The translations under genes were made by a program, and so were the position numbers. A stretch of 27,031 nt of DNA from contig DBCQ01000024.1 of assembly GCA_002293155.1 (NCBI GenBank), forward strand, positions 39,219-66,249, written 5' to 3'. Shown here one piece after another: positions 17,483 through 27,031 of this stretch. The notes under the pieces are model-generated. The model worked only from the letters and a program-made list of their open reading frames with translations. It was not told the DNA's origin and searched no databases. This DNA is from Burkholderiales bacterium UBA954 (GTDB lineage: Bacteria > Pseudomonadota > Gammaproteobacteria > Burkholderiales > Burkholderiaceae_A). Every line of letters begins with the position of its first letter. The first letter of the stretch is position 1.

Positions 17483-19228
17483 TCAACGATGCGATGCGGC
17501 CTGCTTCTCAATATTTTTCATCACCATCCACTGCTGCGCGATCGACAGAATGTTATTCACTAACCAATAGAGAACGAGGCCCGCAGGGAAGAAGAAAAAG
17601 AATACCGAAAAGACAATCGGCATCGCCATCATCACCTTTGCTTGAATGGGGTCTGGTGGTGGTGGGTTAAGCTTAGTCTGAATAAACATCGTAATTGCCA
17701 TCACGACCGGCAAGATGTAATAAGGGTCCGGAGCAGATAGATCTGTCACCCAACCCAGCCAAGGCGCATTGCGCATCTCGACACTGGCGAGCAACACCCA
17801 ATAGAGCGCAATAAATACGGGGATCTGAACCAGTATCGGAAGGCACCCCCCCAGAGGATTAATTTTTTCGTTTTTGTACAACTCCATCATTGCCTGATTT
17901 AGCTTGGGCTTGTCATTCACATAGAGCTCACGCAACTTCATCAGCCGAGGGGTTACAGCCTTCATCTTCGCCATCGATTTATAGCTTGCTGCCGATAGGG
18001 GATAAAAGACTAGTTTAATAATCACGGTGAGCAACACGATTGCCCAACCCCAGTTGGCGACAACCCCAAATAGCTGATCAAGTAGCCAATAGATGGGTTT
18101 TGCAAGAAAGGTAAGCCAGCCGTAGTCCACAACCAGCTCTAAGCCCGGAGCAAGCTTCTCTAAAACCTCTTGTAGCTGTGGCCCTGAAAATAGAATTGCC
18201 TCATGGGTCTGCTGCGCGCCTGGCGCCATCGCGGGTAGCGCCTGAATCAATCCGACGCTGTAGAGATTGTTCTCAACACGTTTTGTATAAAACTCGCGTG
18301 GCGCTTCATTTCTTGGAACCCAGGCACTAACAAAATAATGCTGAACAATTCCAAACCAGCCATCACTGGCATTTTTTACGTGGGTTGCTTTGTTTTTTTC
18401 AATATCGGAGAAATCAATCTTCTGGAACTTGCCTTCATTGGTATAAACGGTAGGCCCAATAAAGGTCTGATAGAACTGGCTCTCCCCCGGCGGACGATCC
18501 CCAGTGCGCATGAGCTGCAGATAGACCATCGGCGCAACCGAATCTGCACCTGTGTTTTGCAAGCTATGGGCAACCTTTACAACATATCCCGCCGTATCGA
18601 TCGAGTAGGTCTTGGTAAGCTTTATCCCTCCAGACTCAGACACCAGCGATAAATTCTGATCTACTGAAAGGCCTTCGCGAATTGGTGCCTTCTTAAAGAC
18701 CGAGGTGTGATTAGGAAACGGCACCTGATTACTTGCCTGTCCTATTAAGCCGGTCTGCGCTTCGTAACGACGCTCTGGTACTTGGTCAAAAATCACTACC
18801 CGTTTGCCCTCGTAGGCATCTGAGGCTTGATTTAAAAGCGTTGCACGAACGATGCGAGCCCCTTGTGAATCGATTTCAAGCTCAACGTCGCTATTTTTTA
18901 GAATAAATCTCTCACCGCTGGCACCCGCGGCCTGGCCCGAAGAGGCAACACCTGCGGCCGTCAGGCTGGCCGATGGCTTACTAACGGTGGGCGCGGGTAT
19001 TGCTGCATTGTCTGTTTTCGCTGCGGGGGCAACTGTCATTGCCGGGCCCTGTCCGCCTGATGTCGCTGCGGCGCCGGAGTTTGGCGGAGTTACACCTTTT
19101 GCTGCCTGCTCTGTGCCTACAGGCCCCGCAAACATCGAGCCCTGACCCGTGTGGCGCATATAGGCATCCCAGAGCATCAGGAGCGACAGCGAGAAAATAA
19201 CCCACAACACAGCGCGACGAGTATCCAT
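17483..19228 (-). CDS. yidC: Membrane protein insertase YidC
   Basis: This is the 581-residue Oxa1/YidC insertase, which inserts and folds proteins in the cytoplasmic membrane, alone or with SecYEG. It starts MDTRRAVLWVIFSLSLLMLW with the first membrane helix at about 7-24. A low-complexity Ala/Pro linker follows, then a large periplasmic beta domain (about 105-350). The conserved C-terminal insertase domain with five helices runs from about 355 to 565, including NPLGGCLPILVQIPVF and PAGLVLYWLVNN. This two-part form is the Gram-negative type. It begins 5 nt after yidD, and ATP synthase subunits a and c from this window are known YidC clients in E. coli. Confidence 0.97.
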   Translation of the reverse strand: MDTRRAVLWVIFSLSLLMLWDAYMRHTGQGSMFAGPVGTEQAAKGVTPPNSGAAATSGGQGPAMTVAPAAKTDNAAIPAPTVSKPSASLTAAGVASSGQAAGASGERFILKNSDVELEIDSQGARIVRATLLNQASDAYEGKRVVIFDQVPERRYEAQTGLIGQASNQVPFPNHTSVFKKAPIREGLSVDQNLSLVSESGGIKLTKTYSIDTAGYVVKVAHSLQNTGADSVAPMVYLQLMRTGDRPPGESQFYQTFIGPTVYTNEGKFQKIDFSDIEKNKATHVKNASDGWFGIVQHYFVSAWVPRNEAPREFYTKRVENNLYSVGLIQALPAMAPGAQQTHEAILFSGPQLQEVLEKLAPGLELVVDYGWLTFLAKPIYWLLDQLFGVVANWGWAIVLLTVIIKLVFYPLSAASYKSMAKMKAVTPRLMKLRELYVNDKPKLNQAMMELYKNEKINPLGGCLPILVQIPVFIALYWVLLASVEMRNAPWLGWVTDLSAPDPYYILPVVMAITMFIQTKLNPPPPDPIQAKVMMAMPIVFSVFFFFFPAGLVLYWLVNNILSIAQQWMVMKNIEKQAASHR

Positions 19229-19233
19229 AGAGC

Positions 19234-19560
19234 CTAATCAATCATAGTTTGTTGAGATAACAGCTTGCTTCGAAACACCGATGCCGCGGGTACCGGGTCA
19301 AGCCCGCCCTCGCACCAAGGATGACAACGGCCTAAACGTTTTGCCGTTAGCCATGCGCCGCAGAAGAGCCCATGGCGATGAAAAGACTCAATCGCATAGT
19401 CTGAGCAGTGTGGCAGAAACCTACACCGCGGCCCGATTAGTGGGCGGATAGTCCACTGATAGAGCCGCACGATCGCGATTGGCAGAAATACGAGGCCTTT
19501 TAAAAACCGATTGAGGGGCGCTACGGGGCGATTTTTCAAAAAAAGTTTTTCCGCTCCCAT
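19234..19560 (-). CDS. yidD: Membrane protein insertion efficiency factor YidD
   Basis: This is a small (108-residue) YidD protein that helps YidC-dependent membrane insertion. The family signature CRFLPHCSDYAIESFHRHG and the later CHPWCEGGLDPVP are clear, preceded by an amphipathic, hydrophobic stretch (VFLPIAIVRLYQWTIRPLIG). A TTG at 19575 is open, but the ATG at 19560, just after the rnpA stop, is the better start. The protein is longer at both ends than the 85-residue E. coli form. It lies between rnpA and yidC, the usual place. Confidence 0.93.
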   Translation of the reverse strand: MGAEKLFLKNRPVAPLNRFLKGLVFLPIAIVRLYQWTIRPLIGPRCRFLPHCSDYAIESFHRHGLFCGAWLTAKRLGRCHPWCEGGLDPVPAASVFRSKLLSQQTMID

Positions 19561-19564
19561 GTCA

Positions 19565-19915
19565 CTAGGCCCCAACCTGTTTGATACTCATTGTGTCGTT
19601 AATCACTTTTATTAAGTCTGCGCGTGTGAGATTACGTCCCGATTGCAACTCCGAGGACCTCTGGTTTTTCAACTGTTTGGTCCACGTGGCTTTGGGTAGG
19701 GCGGTATTCATCCGAAGAACCAATGAAAACGGCGCGGTCTTTGACCAGTCAACCTGATGGAGTAGGGCCTTTGTCCAACGTTTTAGTTGATTGCGTTGTA
19801 CCGCATTTCGAATCAACCGCTTTGGCAAAACAAACCCGAGTTCGTGGCTACCCTCACTTGCTAACTGATAGACCAAAAGACCTCCCGAACGCGCTACAGG
19901 CCTCGTCATTAGCAC
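19565..19915 (-). CDS. rnpA: Ribonuclease P protein component (start uncertain)
   Basis: RnpA is the protein subunit of RNase P, which matures the 5' ends of tRNAs. The RNA-binding motif RNAVQRNQLKRW matches the family RNR motif. The coordinates given start at the first usual start codon, GTG 19915 (116 residues). However, the frame upstream also reads like RnpA (RQFDRITDPARFKQVLM aligns with the family first helix), and it stays open back to the rpmH stop at 20021-20023. No ATG, GTG or TTG occurs in that stretch. The real protein probably begins at a rare codon such as CTG 20008, ATC 19999 or ATA 19942, or the sequence has an error. It is in the same frame as rpmH. Confidence 0.87.
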   Translation of the reverse strand: MLMTRPVARSGGLLVYQLASEGSHELGFVLPKRLIRNAVQRNQLKRWTKALLHQVDWSKTAPFSLVLRMNTALPKATWTKQLKNQRSSELQSGRNLTRADLIKVINDTMSIKQVGA

Positions 19916-20020
19916 CTGCTTGAATCTGGCGGGATCTGTTATTCGGTCAAACTGTCGCTTCGTTTGACGGCCAGTCCCAACACCTAAGACCTTTTCGATT
20001 GGTTCCAGACGATCAAATGA

Positions 20021-20155
20021 TCAAACGGCAAGACGCTTACGGCCCTTCGCACGCCGAGCGCGAATAACAGCACGGCCACCCCTGGTTTTCATGCGAACCA
20101 GAAACCCATGTGTTCTTTTGCGGCGGACTACTGAAGGCTGAAATGTACGTTTCAT
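20021..20155 (-). CDS. rpmH: 50S ribosomal protein L34
   Basis: This is the 44-residue L34 protein: it starts [21 protein letters not shown], is very rich in Arg and Lys, and ends GRKRLAV, a near-exact match to the family and its usual length of 44. The ATG is at 20155 and the TGA at 20021-20023. It is the first gene of the minus-strand run leading away from the origin. The 129-nt gap to dnaA must hold its promoter; a TATACT at 20200-20205 on the minus strand is a possible -10 box but lacks a good -35. Confidence 0.98.
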   Translation of the reverse strand: MKRTFQPSVVRRKRTHGFLVRMKTRGGRAVIRARRAKGRKRLAV

Positions 20156-20248
20156 GACAAAATTCCTAAACTCGATATAGAAGACCTGAATAACCCGACA
20201 GTATACGGTTTTTGGTTAATTTCGGGATCTTTTGGGGAAAACCTAGCC

Positions 20249-20257
20249 TGTGGATAA
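20249..20257 (-). promoter_or_regulatory. DnaA box upstream of dnaA
   Basis: TGTGGATAA on the plus strand is the exact complement of the consensus TTATCCACA. It lies 27 nt before the dnaA ATG, over the expected -35 region of the putative dnaA promoter, as in bacteria where DnaA represses its own gene. It could also be part of the origin. The rest of the rpmH-dnaA gap (20156-20284) shows no other clear box. Confidence 0.8.
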
Positions 20258-20271
20258 CTCTGGTTCTCGGG

Positions 20272-20277
20272 TAAAAT
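20272..20277 (+). promoter_or_regulatory. Candidate -10 box of dnaA
   Basis: TAAAAT matches 5 of 6 bases of the -10 consensus and ends 7 nt before the dnaA ATG at 20285, so a start there would give a leaderless message. The -35 position is occupied by the DnaA box and does not match TTGACA. Confidence 0.35.
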
Positions 20278-20284
20278 TCACACC

Positions 20285-21751
20285 ATGGAATCCCTCTGGC
20301 AAGACTGTCTTCTCCACTTCGAGCGCGAACTCCCAAGCCAACAATTTCAGACTTGGTTTAAACCCCTTGAGCTGCTTCGAATTGACCTAAATGGGGAAAA
20401 TAGCAAGGTTGTTTTGTCCGCCCCGACCCGTTTTAAGCAAAACTGGGCCAAAAACCAATTTTCTGAAACCCTAGGCAGCTGGTGGGCCCAGGCGCTCGGG
20501 ACCGCCGTAGAGCTTGAAATTGAAGTCTCAAGCGCCACCGATCATCAAGACAGCAACCAAGCAGATAACCCTCCAAATCCAACCGGCGGAGCTTCAGGCC
20601 AACCCGCTTTAGCAGACAGCGGTGCAGGCGGTGGTGCTTTACGCATGGCTATTGGACAACCCCCGATCCAAGACAAGGGAACTACTCGTAGTGACGCCCA
20701 GCCTCTAAACCACAACCAATCACCTCAACAACAGAGTCGACTTAATCGTGACTGGACATTCGAGACCTTCGTGCCAGGAAAAGCCAATCAGCTGGCTCGA
20801 GCCGCCGCGCTTCAGGTCGCAGAAAATCCCGGAAAAGGCTACAACCCGCTGTTTTTGTATGGGGGCGTTGGACTTGGCAAAAGCCACCTCATTCATGCGG
20901 TGGGCAACAGTCTCTCGCAACATAACCAGACCGCCAGGGTTCGCTATATTCATGCGGAGGCCTATGTTAGTGATGTTGTAAAAGCCTATCAGCGCAAATC
21001 GTTCGATGAGTTTAAGCGCTATTACCATTCGTTAGATCTCTTACTGATCGACGACATCCAATTCTTCGCAGGCAAGCAGAGAACCCAGGAAGAGTTTTTC
21101 TACGCCTTCGAAGCGCTCATCGCTGCTCAGAAACAAATCATTATTACAAGCGACACCTATCCAACTGAACTTGGCGAAATTAATCCACGTTTATTAACGC
21201 GTTTCTCGTCTGGGCTAACTGTGGCGATCGAACCCCCCGAGCTCGAGATGCGCGTCGCAATCCTGATGAGAAAAGCAGACGCTGAGGCTTTTCCGCTGCA
21301 GGAGGAAGAGGCATTTTTTATTGCCAAACAATTGAGATCAAATGTCCGAGAACTTGAAGGCGCCCTCAAGAAAATAATTGCATTCTGCGGCTTCCATCAG
21401 CGCTCTCCGTCACTAGACGTGGTTAAAGAGGCCTTAAAAGATCTCCTATCACTACAGAAAACCCTCATTTCAGTTGAGAACATTCAAAAGTCTGTCGCTG
21501 ATTTTTACAATATTAAAGTTGCTGATATGTATAGCAAGCGCAGACCGGCAAATATCGCTATGCCACGTCAGATTGCAATGTATCTTGCCAAAGAACTAAC
21601 ACAGAAGAGTTTTCCTGAAATCGGCGATTTATTTGGTGGACGAGACCATACGACCGTGCTCCATGCAGTCAAAAAAGTAACAGAGCAGAGGACCAAAAAC
21701 ACTGAGTTAAACCATCAGCTCCACATCCTAGAGCAGCAACTTCGAGGGTGA
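20285..21751 (+). CDS. dnaA: Chromosomal replication initiator DnaA
   Basis: This is the 488-residue initiator ATPase that binds DnaA boxes, melts the origin and recruits the helicase. Domain I is at residues 1-85 ([17 protein letters not shown]). A long Gln/Gly/Pro/Asn-rich linker (about 86-155) is domain II. The AAA+ domain III has Walker A GGVGLGKS at 193-200 and Walker B LLIDD at about 253-257. Domain IV, at the C-terminus, carries the DnaA-box binding signature [11 protein letters not shown]. No good ribosome binding site precedes the ATG. It is flanked by DnaA boxes on both sides and followed by dnaN, the classical origin arrangement. Confidence 0.98.
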   Translation: MESLWQDCLLHFERELPSQQFQTWFKPLELLRIDLNGENSKVVLSAPTRFKQNWAKNQFSETLGSWWAQALGTAVELEIEVSSATDHQDSNQADNPPNPTGGASGQPALADSGAGGGALRMAIGQPPIQDKGTTRSDAQPLNHNQSPQQQSRLNRDWTFETFVPGKANQLARAAALQVAENPGKGYNPLFLYGGVGLGKSHLIHAVGNSLSQHNQTARVRYIHAEAYVSDVVKAYQRKSFDEFKRYYHSLDLLLIDDIQFFAGKQRTQEEFFYAFEALIAAQKQIIITSDTYPTELGEINPRLLTRFSSGLTVAIEPPELEMRVAILMRKADAEAFPLQEEEAFFIAKQLRSNVRELEGALKKIIAFCGFHQRSPSLDVVKEALKDLLSLQKTLISVENIQKSVADFYNIKVADMYSKRRPANIAMPRQIAMYLAKELTQKSFPEIGDLFGGRDHTTVLHAVKKVTEQRTKNTELNHQLHILEQQLRG

Positions 21752-21933
21752 TTGCTCACTAAACCTAAGAATAACTATTCCAACAACCTGTGAATACTTC
21801 GGTATGAGCCTAGAACAACAACATTTATGAAATATTTTTCTCAGACTTCTCAACAACTCCAGCGAGTTATTCAAAAACCATCCACAGACTTGTTGTCGTC
21901 ACTCACCCTAGACCTGGTAACTGATTCAAGACC

Positions 21934-21942
21934 TTATCCACA
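21934..21942 (+). promoter_or_regulatory. Perfect DnaA box in the origin
   Basis: TTATCCACA is an exact match to the strong DnaA box. It is the box nearest to the AT-rich element at 21957-21978, with its 3' end pointing towards it. Confidence 0.85.
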
Positions 21943-21956
21943 GAATGTTCTGCCTC

Positions 21957-21978
21957 TAACTATGATTATTATTATTTG
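21957..21978. other. AT-rich candidate unwinding element
   Basis: This is an AT-rich stretch with three TTA repeats in a row (TTATTATTATTT, 21966-21977), 23 nt past the perfect DnaA box. The complementary strand reads AAT repeats 3' to 5', the form of the DnaA-trio motif that DnaA uses to load on single strands. The distance from the box is longer than in B. subtilis, so the trio reading is tentative. Confidence 0.5.
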
Positions 21979-21992
21979 AAAGAACAAAGATC

Positions 21993-25626
<3,634 letters not shown>

Positions 25627-25647
25627 TGCCCCACCAACCCTAACATC

Positions 25648-25680
25648 TTGGCATGCCAACTGATCTCTCAGATCAGTTGG
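25648..25680 (+). promoter_or_regulatory. Two competing inverted repeats over a start codon
   Basis: A 12-bp palindrome TTGGCATGCCAA (25648-25659) is centred on the ATG at 25653. Its right arm is also the start of a perfect 11-bp stem, CCAACTGATCT-CTC-AGATCAGTTGG (25656-25680). The two structures cannot form together. No T-run follows, so this is not a standard terminator for gyrB. A role in translation control of the 5'-nucleotidase, or as a protein binding site, is inference. Confidence 0.6.
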
Positions 25681-26558
25681 TCGTTGCCCTCTCATCACGG
25701 GCACTCTTTGATTTCGAAGAAGAAAACCGTATCTTTGAAGAATCAGATGATCGGGCATATATGTTGCTCCAGAGTGAGCGGATGCAGACACCCGCAAATC
25801 CTGGAGTGGCATTCCCGTTAGTTAGAAAGCTCTTGTCCTTTAATAGCCAAGAGCGCCATCGGGTTGAGATCGTGGTGCTATCGAGAAACGATCCAGTCTC
25901 AGGTCTGCGGGTTTATCATTCCGCACAATCGCATGGGCTTCCTATTCAACGCGGGGTATTCACCCGCGGTAGATCACCCTATCGTTATCTAAAATCCCTG
26001 GGCGCACACCTGTTTTTGTCTGCAAATGGTGCCGATGTAGAGCAGGCCTTACAGGCAGGATATCCGGCTGCTCACGTCTACCCGCATTCAGCAAAAACGG
26101 CAGAAAACTTTCCAAATGAATTACGCATTGCATTTGATGGAGACGCGGTCTTATTTAGCGATGAAGCAGAACGGGTCTATCAAGACCAAGGGCTAGATGC
26201 ATTCGTTGCTCATGAAACCCAACGTCGTGAAACTCCTCTGCCGCCGGGGCCGTTTAAGCCATTGTTGTTGGCCTTACACCAGCTTCAGCAAGACACTCGA
26301 GATCGTCCAGGAATGCGGCTAAGAACCGCCTTGGTTACGGCACGATCTGCGCCAGCCCATGAGCGGGCCGTGCGCACCTTAATGGATTGGAATATCGAAA
26401 TTGATGAGGCGATGTTTCTCGGCGGCCTCGATAAGGGAGACTTCTTAAAGGAATTTGAGCCCGATTTCTTTTTTGACGATCAAACTCGGCATTGTGAGTC
26501 GGGAGCCTCGGCTGGGCCTACGGGCCACGTGCCATCAGGGATAAAGAATCAAGCCTAG
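25653..26558 (+). CDS. Cytosolic 5'-nucleotidase (NT5C1-like family)
   Basis: This 301-residue protein resembles the bacterial members of the cytosolic 5'-nucleotidase IA family (Pfam 5-nucleotidase, PF06189), which release phosphate from nucleoside monophosphates. Conserved parts are LVVALSSRALFDFEEENRIF near the N-terminus, VVLSRNDP at about residue 74-81, a central RIAFDGDAVLFSDE and a C-terminal FLGGLDKGDFL followed by FFFDDQ, all typical acidic motifs of the family. The ATG at 25653 is 26 nt after gyrB and gives the family N-terminus, although no ribosome binding site is visible and an inverted repeat covers it. The stop overlaps that of topB in CTAG. The exact substrate is unknown. Confidence 0.88.
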   Translation: MPTDLSDQLVVALSSRALFDFEEENRIFEESDDRAYMLLQSERMQTPANPGVAFPLVRKLLSFNSQERHRVEIVVLSRNDPVSGLRVYHSAQSHGLPIQRGVFTRGRSPYRYLKSLGAHLFLSANGADVEQALQAGYPAAHVYPHSAKTAENFPNELRIAFDGDAVLFSDEAERVYQDQGLDAFVAHETQRRETPLPPGPFKPLLLALHQLQQDTRDRPGMRLRTALVTARSAPAHERAVRTLMDWNIEIDEAMFLGGLDKGDFLKEFEPDFFFDDQTRHCESGASAGPTGHVPSGIKNQA

Positions 26559-27031
26559 GCGGCCGCCTTTTTCCGTTTACCTGGTGTGGCGATTGTTTTT
26601 GCGCCGGCAGATGCTTTTGTCTTAGTAGCAGCCTTGGGTGATTTTGGCGCCCGGGCTTCGAACTCGAAGCCTATTTTCCCTTCAGGGGTTTTTACTAAAT
26701 AGGCTTTAAATTTTCTTCTTGTTCGGGCTGAGACAAAGCCATCGAGTAGATCTGTCTTCCCTTCGACCAGCAGTTTTTTAAGCTGCTCCGGTGTGATGGT
26801 CTGTTGCAAGATCATCATCCCGGTTCGAAACGTACAACTGGGCTCTGGCCCCACACTCTTTTCGCAGACATACGAATTTCCGTGGGTATATACCGCTGCC
26901 CCACACTTTGGGCAGCCGCCTAATGAGGGCTGTGCGCTGAAGTCAACCGGCTCGCTAGCTCCGTCGGCATTGCTGTTGCCGAAATCAAATTCAAGCTTGT
27001 GTTCGGTTGTGATTTTTATGCTGGCAACAAA
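26555..27031 (-). CDS. topB: DNA topoisomerase III, C-terminal part (5' end beyond window)
   Basis: Only the last 158 residues are visible; the frame is open to the right edge, so the GTG at 26854 is not a gene start. The piece carries a zinc-finger-like CPKC...C...C arrangement (GGCPKCGAAVYTHGNSYVCEKSVG) and then TGKTDLLDGF-like sequence (EGKTDLLDGFVSARTRRKFKAYL) typical of the C-terminal tail of betaproteobacterial TopB, a type IA topoisomerase that unlinks DNA strands. It ends in a Lys/Ala-rich tail. The active-site tyrosine domain lies outside the window, so topB rather than topA is judged from the tail alone. Confidence 0.8.
   Translation of the reverse strand, partial: FVASIKITTEHKLEFDFGNSNADGASEPVDFSAQPSLGGCPKCGAAVYTHGNSYVCEKSVGPEPSCTFRTGMMILQQTITPEQLKKLLVEGKTDLLDGFVSARTRRKFKAYLVKTPEGKIGFEFEARAPKSPKAATKTKASAGAKTIATPGKRKKAAA

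Larger units (their letters stand above)
21752..21992. other. oriC: Likely replication origin (dnaA-dnaN gap)
   Basis: This 241-nt gap has a perfect DnaA box (TTATCCACA, 21934-21942). Weaker ones are TGTGAATAC (21789-21797, one mismatch from the reverse consensus TGTGNATAA), TTATTCAAA (21867-21875, one mismatch from TTATNCACA) and CCATCCACA (21878-21886, two mismatches). An AT-rich stretch lies next to the dnaN start. Genes run leftward on one side and rightward on the other, as expected at an origin. The rpmH-dnaA gap, with one perfect box, could contribute. A cumulative GC-skew plot of the genome would settle the location. Confidence 0.75.

Noticed and set aside
19675..19695. CCACGTGG core as a possible second parS
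   Set aside because: Only about 11 of 16 positions fit a parS consensus and it lies in the rnpA coding sequence; the flanks do not form the palindrome.
26521..26540. GCCACGTGCC as a possible parS
   Set aside because: Only the central CACGTG is shared; the outer arms do not match.
26555..26854. A separate 99-residue gene at the right edge
   Set aside because: The frame continues upstream of its GTG to the window edge with clear topoisomerase zinc-finger cysteines, so it is the tail of topB.

Overview
The window is an origin-proximal chromosome segment from a betaproteobacterium, most likely of the Burkholderiales. This rests on the gene order (mnmG-rsmG-parA-parB-atpI-atpBEFHA on one side; rpmH-rnpA-yidD-yidC-mnmE next to dnaA-dnaN-gyrB on the other), a GTP-type PEP carboxykinase, and the look of the proteins. 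The genus cannot be fixed by eye. Gene packing is very tight, with many overlapping or abutting genes, which suggests a compact genome. I see no tRNA or rRNA genes, CRISPR array, insertion sequence or phage gene.

Layout. 1-4320: the minus-strand ATP synthase operon atpI-atpB-atpE-atpF-atpH-atpA (atpA runs off the left edge), with a good sigma70-type promoter overlapping the parB stop codon. 4318-8726: minus-strand mnmG-rsmG-parA-parB, a chain of overlapping or nearly abutting genes. A perfect 16-bp parS site fills almost the whole gap in front of mnmG. 8727-16090: a metabolic block between mnmG and mnmE. It holds a minus-strand unit (TauE/SafE-type permease, CoA-acylating methylmalonate-semialdehyde dehydrogenase, GabD-type aldehyde dehydrogenase), plus-strand pdxA, minus-strand pckG and a plus-strand single-domain asparaginase homologue. 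16114-20155: minus-strand rpmH-rnpA-yidD-yidC-mnmE (ribosome, RNase P, membrane insertion, tRNA modification). 20156-21992: the replication origin region, with dnaA flanked by DnaA boxes and an AT-rich candidate unwinding element before dnaN. 21993-27031: plus-strand dnaN, gyrB and a cytosolic 5'-nucleotidase, then the minus-strand 3' end of topB at the right edge.

How it works together. DnaA, the DnaA boxes and the AT-rich element would start replication. DnaN and GyrB are needed by the forks. ParA, ParB and parS, about 12-13 kb from the origin, would segregate the new origins. Nearly all essential genes point away from the origin, with the fork. The metabolic block feeds semialdehydes, PEP and pyridoxal phosphate metabolism.

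This is mainly a conserved housekeeping region and I found no clearly new multi-gene system. The observations most worth a second look are: rnpA has no usual start codon where family conservation says it should begin; parS sits where the mnmG ribosome binding site would be; a pair of competing inverted repeats covers the 5'-nucleotidase start codon; two convergent gene pairs share one CTAG as both stop codons; and the permease plus two-dehydrogenase unit has an unassigned substrate.
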